From the NCBI GenBank assembly GCA_002412795.1, contig DHVS01000011.1:23251-87250 (forward strand): a stretch of 64,000 bases of DNA, given 5' to 3'. Below are positions 34,796-43,650 of the stretch, one piece after another. The DNA comes from a bacterium UBP2_UBA5202. Lineage in GTDB: Bacteria > Edwardsbacteria > AC1 > EtOH8. The number at the start of each line of letters is the position of its first letter. The stretch's first letter is position 1. The notes below the pieces were generated by a model that searched no databases, had not been told where the DNA came from, and worked only from the letters and a program-made list of their open reading frames with translations. The translations under genes and the position numbers were made by a program.

Positions 34796-35902
34796 TCATT
34801 CCTCATCCAACGTTTCCCGCCGTTGTCCGCTCCGCACTTTTTTTTGGGAGCTCCGGTGTTCCGTGATCTTTTCTTTCATGGCCTGTCTTTTTTTGTGAGC
34901 CGCCAGTTCCCGGTGCATCTTCTGGTAATTCTTGTACCGGGAGGGTTCCAGACCACCGCTTTTCATGGCTTCTTTCACGGCGCAGCCCGGTTCTCCTTCA
35001 TGGCGGCAGTCCTTGAAGCGGCAGGCGCGGGCCAGTTCCTCGATGTCGTCAAAGGTCTGACTCAAACCATCGCCCCCGTCCCACAGCTGCATTTCCCTTA
35101 AGCCCGGGGTGTCGATCACCATCCTCTTGTTCGGCAGCAGAAAAAGGTTGCGGCTGCTGGTGATATGTCGGCCTTTGTCCTTGTAAGCAGACAGCTCCCC
35201 GGTGGCCAGGGTATCGGTCCCGGTCAGCCGGTTGACGATGGTGGATTTTCCCACCCCCGAACTGCCGACGAAGACGCAGGTCCTGCCTTCCGGCAGATAT
35301 TTCCACAGCCTTTCCATTCCCTGGTCCAAAACGGCGCTGATTACCGCCACCGGGATCTCCCGGGCCGCCTTTTCCGCTTCCCTTTGTTTTTCCGCCGGAT
35401 CCAAGCAGAGGTCCGCCTTGTTCAGCACGATCACCGGACTGGCCCCGCAGTTCCGGGCCGAGACCAGATACCGCTCCAGCCGGCTGAAATTAAGCTCGTC
35501 GTTCAGGGCCCCCACGATGAACACGGTGTCAATATTGGCGGCCATGGTTTGTTGATCGGTCAGCGCCCCGGCCCGGTTCCGGGTCAGGCAGTTCTTCCTG
35601 GGCAGAATGGCCTTGATGGTCCCGCTGCGGTTGGCCGGATCGTGGTCAAAAGCCACCCAGTCGCCCACCGCCGGGATCCCGGTCAGCCATTCTTCCGGCA
35701 GTCCTTCCGTCAGTATCCCGTCCCGCAGTTTTCCCGAGACCGCCAGCTCCAGCTCGCCCATTTTTGTTAAGACCCTTACCAGGCTTAAATGGACGGCCGC
35801 CACCCGGCCTGGCAAGATGTTCTTGTTTTCAGGCAGGGCGGAGACCAGCAACCGGAAATTCTGTTCGAAATGATCATCCCAGCCTAAGATCGAAAGGTCC
35901 AT
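34796..35902 (-). CDS. rsgA: Ribosome small-subunit-dependent GTPase A
   Basis: A 368-residue circularly permuted GTPase. An OB-fold-like N terminus (about 30-105) is followed by G4 LNKADL, G1 GSSGVGKST, G3 DTPGLRE and a C-terminal zinc site CRFKDCRHEGEPGC. RsgA checks maturation of the 30S subunit. The start has a conserved N-terminal extension (LSILGWDDHFEQNF) common to many RsgA proteins outside the enterobacteria. It is transcribed from its own unit to the right of the ABC pair. Confidence 0.93.
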   Translation of the reverse strand: MDLSILGWDDHFEQNFRLLVSALPENKNILPGRVAAVHLSLVRVLTKMGELELAVSGKLRDGILTEGLPEEWLTGIPAVGDWVAFDHDPANRSGTIKAILPRKNCLTRNRAGALTDQQTMAANIDTVFIVGALNDELNFSRLERYLVSARNCGASPVIVLNKADLCLDPAEKQREAEKAAREIPVAVISAVLDQGMERLWKYLPEGRTCVFVGSSGVGKSTIVNRLTGTDTLATGELSAYKDKGRHITSSRNLFLLPNKRMVIDTPGLREMQLWDGGDGLSQTFDDIEELARACRFKDCRHEGEPGCAVKEAMKSGGLEPSRYKNYQKMHRELAAHKKRQAMKEKITEHRSSQKKVRSGQRRETLDEE

Positions 35903-36007
35903 TTAACAGTTTCCTTGTTTTTCAGTGTTTTGGTTTGTGACGGTTTGCCTGCTTTGGCCAGGTGGCCGATTGCATTTTTCCTCCCTTTGCCTTAGTGGGG
36001 AAGGCCA

Positions 36008-36046
36008 AAGAAAAAAGCCACAGGTTTAGATTTTTCCTGTGGCTTT
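36008..36046 (-). terminator. Minus-strand terminator (second of a tandem pair)
   Basis: An 11-bp perfect stem AAAGCCACAGG (36014-36024) / CCTGTGGCTTT (36036-36046). On the minus strand it is followed by TTTTTTC. It lies upstream of rsgA, so it ends a transcript that comes from the right. Confidence 0.75.
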
Positions 36047-36079
36047 CCCATGCTCTTTATTGACGCAACAGACAACGGC

Positions 36080-36275
36080 AAAAGAAAAAGGCCCCAGGTT
36101 TTACGCAACCCATGGCCTTGTAAAGAAGATCAGCTCAAATCAACTTTGGCATGGGGGCGCAGCTATCCCAGGGAAATTATCCATGGGAAGCAAATTCGCG
36201 ATTATGTCAGTGTGGTTGATCATTTTTGCGCACCCCCCTTTGGGTACCATAGAAAGTTAAGGTTTGAGATTAATG
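36080..36275 (-). ncRNA. Candidate structured non-coding RNA, about 195 nt
   Basis: A promoter at 36280-36309 and a terminator at 36081-36117 on the minus strand bracket a region with no minus-strand gene. On the minus strand a GGGGG-TG-CGCA segment (about 36236-36225) can pair with TGCG-CCCCC (about 36160-36152), enclosing a CCCATGG/CCCTGGG hairpin. ATCAAC inside this stem can pair with GTTGAT outside it, which suggests a pseudoknot. The size is like 6S RNA, but I cannot match it to 6S, tmRNA, RNase P or SRP RNA. Plus-strand frames across it lack binding sites. Confidence 0.5.
36081..36117 (-). terminator. Minus-strand terminator of the candidate RNA
   Basis: A GGCC...GGCC hairpin spanning 36090-36117 with one mismatch and two G-U pairs, followed on the minus strand by TTTTTCTTT. 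Confidence 0.7.
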
Positions 36276-36279
36276 TGTT

Positions 36280-36309
36280 ATTGTATAGCAAAATCCGGTT
36301 ATTTGTCAA
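36280..36309 (-). promoter_or_regulatory. Promoter of the candidate minus-strand RNA
   Basis: On the minus strand TTGACA (36309-36304), 18-nt spacer, TACAAT (36285-36280). TATACA with a 16-nt spacer is an overlapping alternative. No protein gene lies downstream before the tandem terminators. Confidence 0.65.
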
Positions 36310-36378
36310 GTCTTTTTTTTATTTGCAAGTTGGTTATTTAGAAAAATACTGCGTATTGCCAGACAATGCCACAGTCTC

Positions 36379-36407
36379 TTGACAGGGCTGAAACCTCTTG
36401 TTATAAT
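36379..36407 (+). promoter_or_regulatory. Consensus promoter of the TlpA-like/Omp28-like operon
   Basis: TTGACA at 36379-36384, 17-nt spacer, TATAAT at 36402-36407. The leader to the chosen ATG is about 107 nt. No further signal is visible in the remaining gene-free bases between rsgA and this promoter apart from the candidate RNA. Confidence 0.85.
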
Positions 36408-36520
36408 GTAAATAAAGGATTACAGAAATAAGCGGGAAGAATATGTTCTTCAGCGATATTCAGGGTGCCAATACTAAGGTAAGCCGGAGGCAGTTCACAA
36501 AAACATTTAGAGGGAATACG

Positions 36521-37111
36521 ATGAGCAAATTATCTGCCAGGAAACGGTTCACATCTTTTATTTTAGCAGCATGGTTTTTCCTAAACACGGCTTCAGCAGC
36601 TGCCGGTGAATTGAATTTCAAACTGAAGCCGCTGAATGGCGGGAAGAAACTGGAATTGGCTAAATTGCTGGAAAAAGGCCCGGTGTTGGTGTCCTTTTGG
36701 GCCACCTGGTGCCATCCCTGCCAGGATGAACTGGTCCATCTGCAGAAAATATATGAAGTCTACCGGGACAGCGGACTCAGCTTCTTCGCAGTTTCCATCG
36801 ACGACGCCAAGACAGCCGGCAAGGTCCGGACAGTGGCCAGCGGCAAGCGCCTGACCATTCCCATCCTGCTGGATCCGGAGCAGGAGGCCATGCAGAACTT
36901 CGGGCTTTCCAACGTCCCCGGGGTCTTCATAGTGGGCAAGGACGGAAAACTGCTTTACCACCATATCGGCTACAAACCCGGCGACGAGGCGGGGCTGGAT
37001 GTTAATATTAAAACCATTGTCGGACTGATAAAAAATCCGGAGCTTTCTCTGCCCCCCGATTCTTCTGCGCTTTCCGACACCACCGGGTCCACCGGCAAGG
37101 AGGATAAATGA
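36521..37111 (+). CDS. TlpA/ResA-like periplasmic thiol-disulfide protein
   Basis: A 196-residue protein. ATG 36521 is preferred over 36443 because AGAGGG precedes it and a signal peptide follows at once (residues 1-28, RKRFTSFILAAWFFLNTASAAA). The redoxin fold has the WCHPC active site (63-67), FFAVSIDD and a cis-Pro region NVPGVFIV. It probably reduces or exchanges disulfides in the periplasm. The lipoprotein gene overlaps its stop by 4 nt, so it likely serves the two envelope proteins downstream. Confidence 0.88.
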   Translation: MSKLSARKRFTSFILAAWFFLNTASAAAGELNFKLKPLNGGKKLELAKLLEKGPVLVSFWATWCHPCQDELVHLQKIYEVYRDSGLSFFAVSIDDAKTAGKVRTVASGKRLTIPILLDPEQEAMQNFGLSNVPGVFIVGKDGKLLYHHIGYKPGDEAGLDVNIKTIVGLIKNPELSLPPDSSALSDTTGSTGKEDK

Positions 37112-39186
37112 AAATCAGAAACTTATCCCTGCTATGGGCCGGGGTAATAGTAACAATCTTATCATTGCTCAACGGCTGCGGCAAGAGGCTGCCTACCACG
37201 GTCGATGAAGGCCAGGGATATCAACGCACCCTGCTGGTGGAGGTTTTTACCTCGGAATTCTGCACCAACTGCCCCAAGGCCGATGCCGCCGCCGAAAGCC
37301 TGGCCGCGGAGATGGGGGACTCGTTGTGCCTGGTGGAACTGCATCCCAAGGCCTTCCAATCCTCCGGAGACAGCCTGGGCCTGGCCGAGGCCGATACGCT
37401 GGTGGCGGGGTATGAAGCCGGTCTGGCTTCGCAGGGGCTGCCGTTCTTCTCCTGCGACGGGATTGAAAACATCCTGGGCACCCAATCCGATGTCTCCGGC
37501 ACGTACCAGGAGTACCGGCAAAAGGCTGACCTGCGCAAGCTGATCAAGAGCCCTTTGGAGATATCCCTGACCGCCTGGCTAGATCAGGATGCCGTGGTAT
37601 ATTCGGCCCAGATCAACTCAGATGCTTCGCTGCCAAAAGATGCTGATCTGGGTCTGGTGCTGCTGGTGGTAGAGGATTCGGTGAATGCCTACGGCAAGGC
37701 GTTCCGCTATGTGGCCCGCTCGTTTATACCGAATACCAATGGCAATCCGCTGGTTATCCAGCCGGCTTCTTCGATATCCAAGGCCGGCACCATCGCAAGA
37801 AATACCGGCTGGCTCCCCTGGCGCCTGTCGCTGATTGCCTATGTCCGTAACAATGATACTAAGGAAATACTACAGGCGGCCAAGGTCCGGATCATTGCTG
37901 CCACCACGGCTCCGGCCACGCCGGTACTGAGCCTGCCGGCCAATTATGCCGTGGGCCAGAGCCTGAATCCCACCCTGAGCTGGCTGGCCAGCAGCGGAGC
38001 GGCCAGCTATACCCTGCATTTGGCCACAGACAGCCTGTTCAACAATCTGATACAATATCCCAGTGGCCTGAACGCAACCAGTGTCATCCTGGGGGGGCTG
38101 ATTAATTCCACCACCTACTACTGGCGGGTCAACGCCAGCAACAATGCCGGGACCTCGAACTGGTCGTCCTGGAGAAGTTTCACCACCACCGCCACATCAC
38201 TGCCAGGCGCACCGACCCTGGTTTCGCCGGCCAGCGGCGATACCGGGATCAGTAAAAGCCCCGCTTTGAGTTGGAACACCAGCAGCGGAGCTCTTAGCTA
38301 CGGCCTGCAGGCGGCCACCAGCAACTCATTTTATCCCGCCAGCCTTATCTTTTCTCAAACCAACCTGACCGGCACCAGCCAGGAGCTGCTGGGCCTGGAG
38401 CCAGCCACCGTATATTATTGGCGGATCAACGCTTTCAATGATGCGGGGGGGTCGGCCTGGTCGGAGACCCGGTCCTTCACCACCACAGTCAGCCCGGCCC
38501 CCGAAGCCCCGGGCTTGCTCTCACCGGCAAACTGGGAATTGAACGCGGGCACCAATCCGGTCCTGAAATGGAGTTCATGCTATGGCGCCGTTGGCTACCG
38601 CCTCCAGGTTTCGCCCAACCACGATTTCAGGAATGCCGCCTTAGACCAGGGAGGTTTGACCGATACCAGCCAGGCGTTCAACGGAATTGACTCCCTGACC
38701 ACCTATTACTGGAGGGCCAATGCCTCCAACAATTTCGGGGCCTCGGCCTGGTCCGAGGTTTGGAATTTTACCGACGCCCGGGGCTACGGCTTCTCCCGGG
38801 TAATAACACCGGACTCAACCGTCTGGCTGCCGGACACAATCATAAGCTACAGCCTGTCCCACCCGGAACCACCGGAGCTGGGTTACCACATCTATCTGAC
38901 CAACCTGTCCTCCCAGATGACGATCTATGCCCAGGCTCCGTCCGCGCTTAATTCTGATTCACTGTTGTTCTGGGGATACTTATGCTCCGAAGCCAACTGT
39001 TATGGGCCAGATGGCGTCGCCAGCGCTTTGTTCAAGTCCGGGACCACCCAGCACTGGACGGTGCATTTCAACTTCAACACCCTGCCGCCGCCGGAGGGCC
39101 TGCACTGGCTGACGCTGAAGCTGTGGGCCGCAGACAACCCCTCGCATATCATGATCCGCAAGCTTTACCTGGAGGTGCTGCCGTGA
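37108..39186 (+). CDS. Omp28-like lipoprotein with three fibronectin type III domains
   Basis: A 692-residue lipoprotein: signal peptide with lipobox LNGC (Cys24), then a thioredoxin-like Omp28 domain with CTNC (Cys52, Cys55) and VEVFTSEFC. From about 265 to 560 three fibronectin type III-like repeats follow, each with LSW and YYWRVNASN or similar. A C-terminal beta domain closes the protein. Such proteins sit on the outer membrane surface in FCB bacteria. It overlaps both neighbours by 4 nt (ATGA and GTGA), so the three genes form one operon. Confidence 0.85.
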   Translation: MKIRNLSLLWAGVIVTILSLLNGCGKRLPTTVDEGQGYQRTLLVEVFTSEFCTNCPKADAAAESLAAEMGDSLCLVELHPKAFQSSGDSLGLAEADTLVAGYEAGLASQGLPFFSCDGIENILGTQSDVSGTYQEYRQKADLRKLIKSPLEISLTAWLDQDAVVYSAQINSDASLPKDADLGLVLLVVEDSVNAYGKAFRYVARSFIPNTNGNPLVIQPASSISKAGTIARNTGWLPWRLSLIAYVRNNDTKEILQAAKVRIIAATTAPATPVLSLPANYAVGQSLNPTLSWLASSGAASYTLHLATDSLFNNLIQYPSGLNATSVILGGLINSTTYYWRVNASNNAGTSNWSSWRSFTTTATSLPGAPTLVSPASGDTGISKSPALSWNTSSGALSYGLQAATSNSFYPASLIFSQTNLTGTSQELLGLEPATVYYWRINAFNDAGGSAWSETRSFTTTVSPAPEAPGLLSPANWELNAGTNPVLKWSSCYGAVGYRLQVSPNHDFRNAALDQGGLTDTSQAFNGIDSLTTYYWRANASNNFGASAWSEVWNFTDARGYGFSRVITPDSTVWLPDTIISYSLSHPEPPELGYHIYLTNLSSQMTIYAQAPSALNSDSLLFWGYLCSEANCYGPDGVASALFKSGTTQHWTVHFNFNTLPPPEGLHWLTLKLWAADNPSHIMIRKLYLEVLP

Positions 39187-40703
39187 GAAATGGTTTTATC
39201 TTGCTATGCCTGCTGGCATTTGCTTTGCCGGCTGCAGCCTGGGATTTTTCCGGCAACAACCAGGCAACCATCTGGGTGTCACGGGGCGATTCACTTTCCG
39301 GAGGCGCATACAATATCCTGCAGTACCGGGAAGCTTGCGACCTGAGGCTGGCGGGCAGGGTCAAGGACGGCATCAGGCTCGAGGCCGGACTCAAATTCCT
39401 ATACGACCAGGAGACCTGGGACGACCAGCCTTTATTCTCAGGGTTCTCCAAACGTTACCTCCAGCTTAAAACCGATATGCTGACAGTCCGGATCGGCACG
39501 TACTATGTTGCTTTGGGACGGGGCCTGGTGCTGAACTGCGCCAACGAACAGGCGGCCAAGATAGACCGGCAACTGGACGGAGCAATGGCCTTGGTCTCGG
39601 TTGACGGCCTGGGCGATGCCCGGCTGCTATTCGGCCGGATCAGCGAGAACACCAGGGAGCTGGACACTTCCATGACCTATCTGGGAATAGAACTGAAATT
39701 TACCAAGTTGGCATCAATCACGCCCGGCCTGGCTTACCTCAGAGCCAATGCCGCCGGCCAGGGTTCCGACCCCTCGCTGGGAAAGCCGGTGGAGGAAACT
39801 TACAGCGGCAGTCTGGCAGGCAATCTTGGTCCGGTGGAGTACTACGGCGAGTATGGGGGGCGGCGCACTTACGGACGGCTTTCGCCCACCGCCGGCTGGG
39901 TCGGCATCAAAGACATCAATGGGCACGCTATTTACGGCAGTTTGTCGGCGTCATCCAGCGGCCTCGGCGTTATGATGGATTTCAAAGACTACCGGGACTT
40001 CGACGCCGGCATCAACGCCCCGCCGCCCTGCAACCGGGAGGGCCGGCTTTTGAACAACGGCCGGGGTGAGAGGGGTTTTCAGCTGGATATAACGACCACC
40101 CCCTGGGAGTTACTGGAGCTGCACGGAAACATATCCTCAGCTAAAAGCACAAAAAAATCCGACAACGTGTCTGTTAGTGACGGAACAGTATATCCCGGAG
40201 AACAGAAGTGGGGCGATATCTTGGCCGAATGCAGATGGGAATATTCTTCCAGCATAATATTTACCGGCGAGGCGCGATCCCGGCGGGAGGACAACCTGCA
40301 GCCCGACATCATCGTCAAAAAATATCAAGGGGCTTCGGCCGGGATAGTCTGGAGATATAGCGCTGATCAGACATTATCCTTAAAGGCCGGAGGCAACCGC
40401 TACCATAATATTTATCAAACTGAAAATCTTGATTATGACGAAGTCCTGGCCGAACTGGGCTGGGTGCCTCTAAAATGGCTGAACGTTTTTGCCTCGGCCG
40501 ATCTGGCCGACAAGCCGGTGGCCGAGTACGACGGTCAAAAAAGTTGGGGCGAGACCGGATGTTCCGTCGATCTCGATCAGGGACGACAACAACTGAAACT
40601 TTCCGTGGGAAAGACCAAGGGAGGGTTGGTCTGCTCCGGCGGGTTCTGCCGCTGGGAGCCGGCCTTCCGGGGTTTCAAGGCGGTCTGGAGCTGGAAATTC
40701 TGA
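39183..40703 (+). CDS. Outer-membrane beta-barrel protein (DUF6029-like)
   Basis: A 506-residue protein starting with GTG 39183 within the previous stop (GTGA). It has a signal peptide (FILLCLLAFALPAAA) and then alternating strands with aromatic ends, terminating in WKF, a barrel-type C-terminal Phe. GLKFLYDQETWDDQP, the GTYYVALGRGLVLN turn and NNGRGERGFQLDI recall DUF6029 proteins, which accompany Omp28-like lipoproteins. Probable partner of the lipoprotein in export or surface assembly; role not established. Confidence 0.75.
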   Translation: MRNGFILLCLLAFALPAAAWDFSGNNQATIWVSRGDSLSGGAYNILQYREACDLRLAGRVKDGIRLEAGLKFLYDQETWDDQPLFSGFSKRYLQLKTDMLTVRIGTYYVALGRGLVLNCANEQAAKIDRQLDGAMALVSVDGLGDARLLFGRISENTRELDTSMTYLGIELKFTKLASITPGLAYLRANAAGQGSDPSLGKPVEETYSGSLAGNLGPVEYYGEYGGRRTYGRLSPTAGWVGIKDINGHAIYGSLSASSSGLGVMMDFKDYRDFDAGINAPPPCNREGRLLNNGRGERGFQLDITTTPWELLELHGNISSAKSTKKSDNVSVSDGTVYPGEQKWGDILAECRWEYSSSIIFTGEARSRREDNLQPDIIVKKYQGASAGIVWRYSADQTLSLKAGGNRYHNIYQTENLDYDEVLAELGWVPLKWLNVFASADLADKPVAEYDGQKSWGETGCSVDLDQGRQQLKLSVGKTKGGLVCSGGFCRWEPAFRGFKAVWSWKF

Positions 40704-40779
40704 CGAACAGCAAATATCACCAAAAATAATGACAGGCGATTCTGCGGCAAAAATAACGCAATTAAGATAGGAACCAGAC

Positions 40780-40995
40780 ATGACGATGGAATACTTTAAT
40801 GACCATCTCCACCCCTGCCCCAAATGCGGGGAAAAGCACGACATCAGGCTGGTCCGCATCAGAAAATTCTTGTCCAAAGTTAGCTACCGGGTGTGCTGCG
40901 ATTAATGCGGCCGCACCGGGCTGGAGGTTGCCGCACCGCAGGAGGCCCTGAATTGCTGGAATTACACCCGAGTCAGTTCCGTGTCCAACTTTTAA
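40780..40995 (+). pseudogene. Lar-like zinc-ribbon gene interrupted by TAA
   Basis: ATG 40780 (AGGA upstream) encodes HPCPKCGEKHDI and then VSYRVCCD, followed by an in-frame TAA at 40903-40905. The same frame continues sensibly: CGRTGLEVAAPQEALNCWNY and on to TAA at 40993. Read through, it is a complete 70-residue zinc ribbon of the type seen in Lar-like proteins (CPxCG, then CxxCG and EAxxxWN). The single nonsense codon splits the second Cys pair, so the short product would not bind zinc properly. Confidence 0.65.
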
Positions 40996-41008
40996 AGACT
41001 GTATTCCC

Positions 41009-41036
41009 AAAGGCCCGGTTAAAGACCGGGCCTTTT
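41009..41036 (+). terminator. Rho-independent terminator
   Basis: An 11-bp stem (41009-41019 with 41025-41035), loop TAAAG, then TTT, after the interrupted zinc-ribbon gene. Confidence 0.75.
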
Positions 41037-41077
41037 ATACAATCCAGTTCACTACGATTAAAACCGTTCTTCTTTTC

Positions 41078-41106
41078 TTGACATCATTAAACGCCCTTGC
41101 TATAAT
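41078..41106 (+). promoter_or_regulatory. Consensus promoter of the UbiA-like gene
   Basis: TTGACA at 41078-41083, 17-nt spacer, TATAAT at 41101-41106, 52 nt before ATG 41159. Confidence 0.85.
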
Positions 41107-41158
41107 GATATTAAGGGTTATAAGAATTTGCCGCCGGTAAAACCAAATCAAATATCCG

Positions 41159-42109
41159 ATGAATGACAAAAGATCAAATATTCTGGATTACTTTTTCGTC
41201 CTCAGGCCCATCCTCTTGGTGCCGGCCTGGACCATGGTGCTGGCCGGTTATTACCAGGCCCAGCTCCAGGCGGGGATTTCTGCCAGGCCGCTTTGGCTGC
41301 TGCCCGGGAAGCTATGGCTGGCCCTGGCCATTTACAGCGGGCTGATGGGCGCGGTCTACATAGTCAACCAGATCTTCGACATCGAGACCGACCGGATCAA
41401 CAAGAAGCTGTTCCTGGTGGCCGAGGGCTATGTCAGCAAGAGCGGCATCTGGGCGGAGGCCGGGATACTGATGGTGCTGGCCCTGGCCCTGGCTGTTTAT
41501 TTTTTCAGCCGGCCCTTTGCGGTGATCATTCTGGCCTCAGGTATCCTGGGTCTGCTGTATTCGGTGCCTCCGTTCAAGTTCAAGGCCAAACCATTCCTGG
41601 ACATGGCGGCCAACGGTTTCGGCTATGGGGGACTGGCCTTTGCTGTTGGCTGGCTGGTCTTTGGGCAGTATAGTGAAAAAATATGGCTGGCGGCGTCGCC
41701 CTACATGCTGGCGGTGGCGGCGGTCTATGTCAACACCACCATTCCCGATTACCATTCGGACAAGGCCACCGGCAACATCACCACCGGGGTCTTTCTGGGC
41801 GGAACGGTCACCATCGGGCTGGGGCTGGCCCTGATGGCTGGTTCGGCGGGACTGGCATATTACCTGAACGACATGCTGTGCCTGATCGCCGCCCTATGCG
41901 CCGTTCCCTTGTTCCTGATAGCGGTTATCACCGGGAAGATGAAGTGGACCATGCTGTCCTACCAGGGGGGATCCTTGATACTGGTGCTGCTGGTGGGGCT
42001 GATGTATCCCGTGTTCTTTTTACTGCTATTGGGCACCTACCTGGCGCTGAAGGTCTACCACAAGAAGCGGTTCAACATGGATTATCCGAAATTCGCCGAC
42101 CGGGGGTAA
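41159..42109 (+). CDS. UbiA-family prenyltransferase
   Basis: A 316-residue polytopic membrane protein with about eight to nine helices. The first Asp-rich motif NQIFDIETDRINKK and the second DYHSDKATGNITT are both present and bind the Mg-diphosphate of the prenyl donor. UbiA members prenylate quinone precursors, haem, chlorophyll-like rings or lipids; which acceptor is used here is unclear because no quinone genes are adjacent. It stands first in a unit with its own promoter. Confidence 0.88.
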   Translation: MNDKRSNILDYFFVLRPILLVPAWTMVLAGYYQAQLQAGISARPLWLLPGKLWLALAIYSGLMGAVYIVNQIFDIETDRINKKLFLVAEGYVSKSGIWAEAGILMVLALALAVYFFSRPFAVIILASGILGLLYSVPPFKFKAKPFLDMAANGFGYGGLAFAVGWLVFGQYSEKIWLAASPYMLAVAAVYVNTTIPDYHSDKATGNITTGVFLGGTVTIGLGLALMAGSAGLAYYLNDMLCLIAALCAVPLFLIAVITGKMKWTMLSYQGGSLILVLLVGLMYPVFFLLLLGTYLALKVYHKKRFNMDYPKFADRG

Positions 42110-42163
42110 TCCAGCACGGAGTCAATAAAGTAGTTACTGGTTATTCGTTAATCGTTAATCGTA

Positions 42164-42186
42164 TTTGTGTCTTTGTGTCTTGGTGG
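42164..42186 (-). repeat. Dispersed 23-nt repeat, inverted copy
   Basis: The reverse complement of this stretch equals 58802-58824 exactly over 23 nt (CCACCAAGACACAAAGACAC plus AAA). It lies just upstream of the MEMO-like gene. Confidence 0.75.
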
Positions 42187-42203
42187 TAAAAAAGGTAAGC
42201 ACT

Positions 42204-43052
42204 ATGAATATCAGGCGCTCAATAATAGCCGGGAGCTGGTATCCGGGAGAGCCGGCCATGCTTAAGGCCGAGGTCGAAAGATACCTGGCGGCGGTCCAAA
42301 CATATTCCACGGATTCCGAACTGCTGGGGATAGTGGCCCCCCATGCGGGATTGATGTACTCCGGGCCGGTGGCGGCCTATGCCTACAAAAATATCAAAGG
42401 CTTCGGCATCAAGACCGTGGTGCTGATAGGCCCCAGCCACCGAGCCTATTTCGAGGGCGCCGCAGTCTATGCCTCCGGAGAATGGGAGACCCCGCTGGGC
42501 AAAGTGGGAATCGACGCCGAACTCTGCCGGAAGATCATCAGCCAGGACCAGACCCATATCAATGATCTGCCGGCGGCCCACGCCCAGGAGCATTCGCTGG
42601 AGATCCAGCTTCCCTTTCTGCAAACGGTATTGGATCCCGGTTTTAAGATCGTTCCCATCATGGTGTCCAATCATTCGCTGGCTTCCTGCGAAAGGCTGGC
42701 CCACTCCATAGTCCATGCGCTCAATGGAAACAGTGAAGGGATCATGCTTTTGGCCTCCAGCGACCTGTCCCATTTCCATTCCCAGGCCGAAGCCAAGAAG
42801 CTGGACCAGAAGGTGGTCAAGGGCATCGAGAGCTACGATCCCGAAAAACTGGCCGGGGACCTGGCCTTTGAGAAATGCGAGGCCTGCGGGGGCGGGCCCA
42901 TAGTGACAGTGATGATCGCCTGCAAACTGCTGGGAGCGGATAAGGGCGTGGTCTATGATTACCGGACCTCGGGCGATGTAACGGGTGAGAAGGAACAGGT
43001 GGTGGGGTATCTGGCCGCGGGGCTCTACAAGGCACAGGAGCCGATGGAATAA
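42204..43052 (+). CDS. amrB: AmmeMemoRadiSam system protein B (MEMO-like)
   Basis: A 282-residue protein of the MEMO1 family: RRSIIAGSWYPG at the N terminus, APHAGLMYSG, GPSHRAYFEG, AHAQEHSLEIQLPFL and SSDLSHFH, which supply the His/Cys/Asp pocket related to extradiol dioxygenases. ATG 42204 fits the conserved start better than the upstream frame extension. It is followed after 3 nt by the AMMECR1 gene. The third partner, the radical SAM protein, is not nearby. Biochemical function is still poorly defined. Confidence 0.92.
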   Translation: MNIRRSIIAGSWYPGEPAMLKAEVERYLAAVQTYSTDSELLGIVAPHAGLMYSGPVAAYAYKNIKGFGIKTVVLIGPSHRAYFEGAAVYASGEWETPLGKVGIDAELCRKIISQDQTHINDLPAAHAQEHSLEIQLPFLQTVLDPGFKIVPIMVSNHSLASCERLAHSIVHALNGNSEGIMLLASSDLSHFHSQAEAKKLDQKVVKGIESYDPEKLAGDLAFEKCEACGGGPIVTVMIACKLLGADKGVVYDYRTSGDVTGEKEQVVGYLAAGLYKAQEPME

Positions 43053-43055
43053 AAA

Positions 43056-43640
43056 ATGGGCAATTTAAAAAATACGGAAATAGTGGGCGGGTTGAGCTCG
43101 GAAGAGAAAAAAGAGCTTTTCCGGATCGCTCATTTGTCCATCGAGGCCGAGGTCAGGGGACTGCCCAAGCCGAAACTCGCTCCGCTGACCCCGAGGCTGT
43201 CCGAACTGCGCGGGGTGTTCGTAACCCTGAAGGAGCAGAGGCAGCTGCGGGGCTGCATTGGCTACATTGAGGGCATCAAGCCGCTGTATCTGGCGGTGGC
43301 CGAGATGGCGGTGGCCGCGGCGGTAGACGATCCGCGCTTTCCCGGGGTCGCGGAAGCAGAACTGCCGCATTTGGAATACGAGATCTCGGTGCTGACGCCG
43401 AAAAGGCAGATAGGTTCTCCGGAAGAATTCATTCCCGGCCAGCACGGGATAATAGTACAGCGGGGCGGGCGCTCCGGGGTGTTTTTGCCGCAGGTGGCGG
43501 CCGAGGAGGGCTGGAACCGGGAGGAGACCTTGAATTATCTCTGCGCCCACAAGGCGGGCCTGCCGGCCGGGGCCTGGAGGGAGAAGGAGACGAAGTTGTT
43601 TATCTTCGAAGCTGAAGTGATCGAGGAAAATATTAAATAA
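43056..43640 (+). CDS. amrA: AmmeMemoRadiSam system protein A (AMMECR1 domain)
   Basis: A 194-residue AMMECR1-domain protein: RGVFVTLKEQRQLRGCIGYIEG is the signature region (split over about 50-71), followed by AAAVDDPRFPGV and LEYEISVLTP. It is co-transcribed with the MEMO-like gene immediately upstream. Its C-terminal WREKETKLFIFEAEV is typical. No signal peptide. Confidence 0.92.
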   Translation: MGNLKNTEIVGGLSSEEKKELFRIAHLSIEAEVRGLPKPKLAPLTPRLSELRGVFVTLKEQRQLRGCIGYIEGIKPLYLAVAEMAVAAAVDDPRFPGVAEAELPHLEYEISVLTPKRQIGSPEEFIPGQHGIIVQRGGRSGVFLPQVAAEEGWNREETLNYLCAHKAGLPAGAWREKETKLFIFEAEVIEENIK

Positions 43641-43650
43641 ATAAACGCTG

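Noticed and set aside
36080..36275. 6S RNA, tmRNA, SRP RNA or cobalamin riboswitch
   Set aside because: Size fits 6S RNA, but the long paired rod with a central bubble could not be drawn, and the sequence signatures of the others are absent.
36039..36382. Two plus-strand frames over the candidate RNA
   Set aside because: They start inside a terminator hairpin, have no binding site, and overlap minus-strand promoter and terminator signals.
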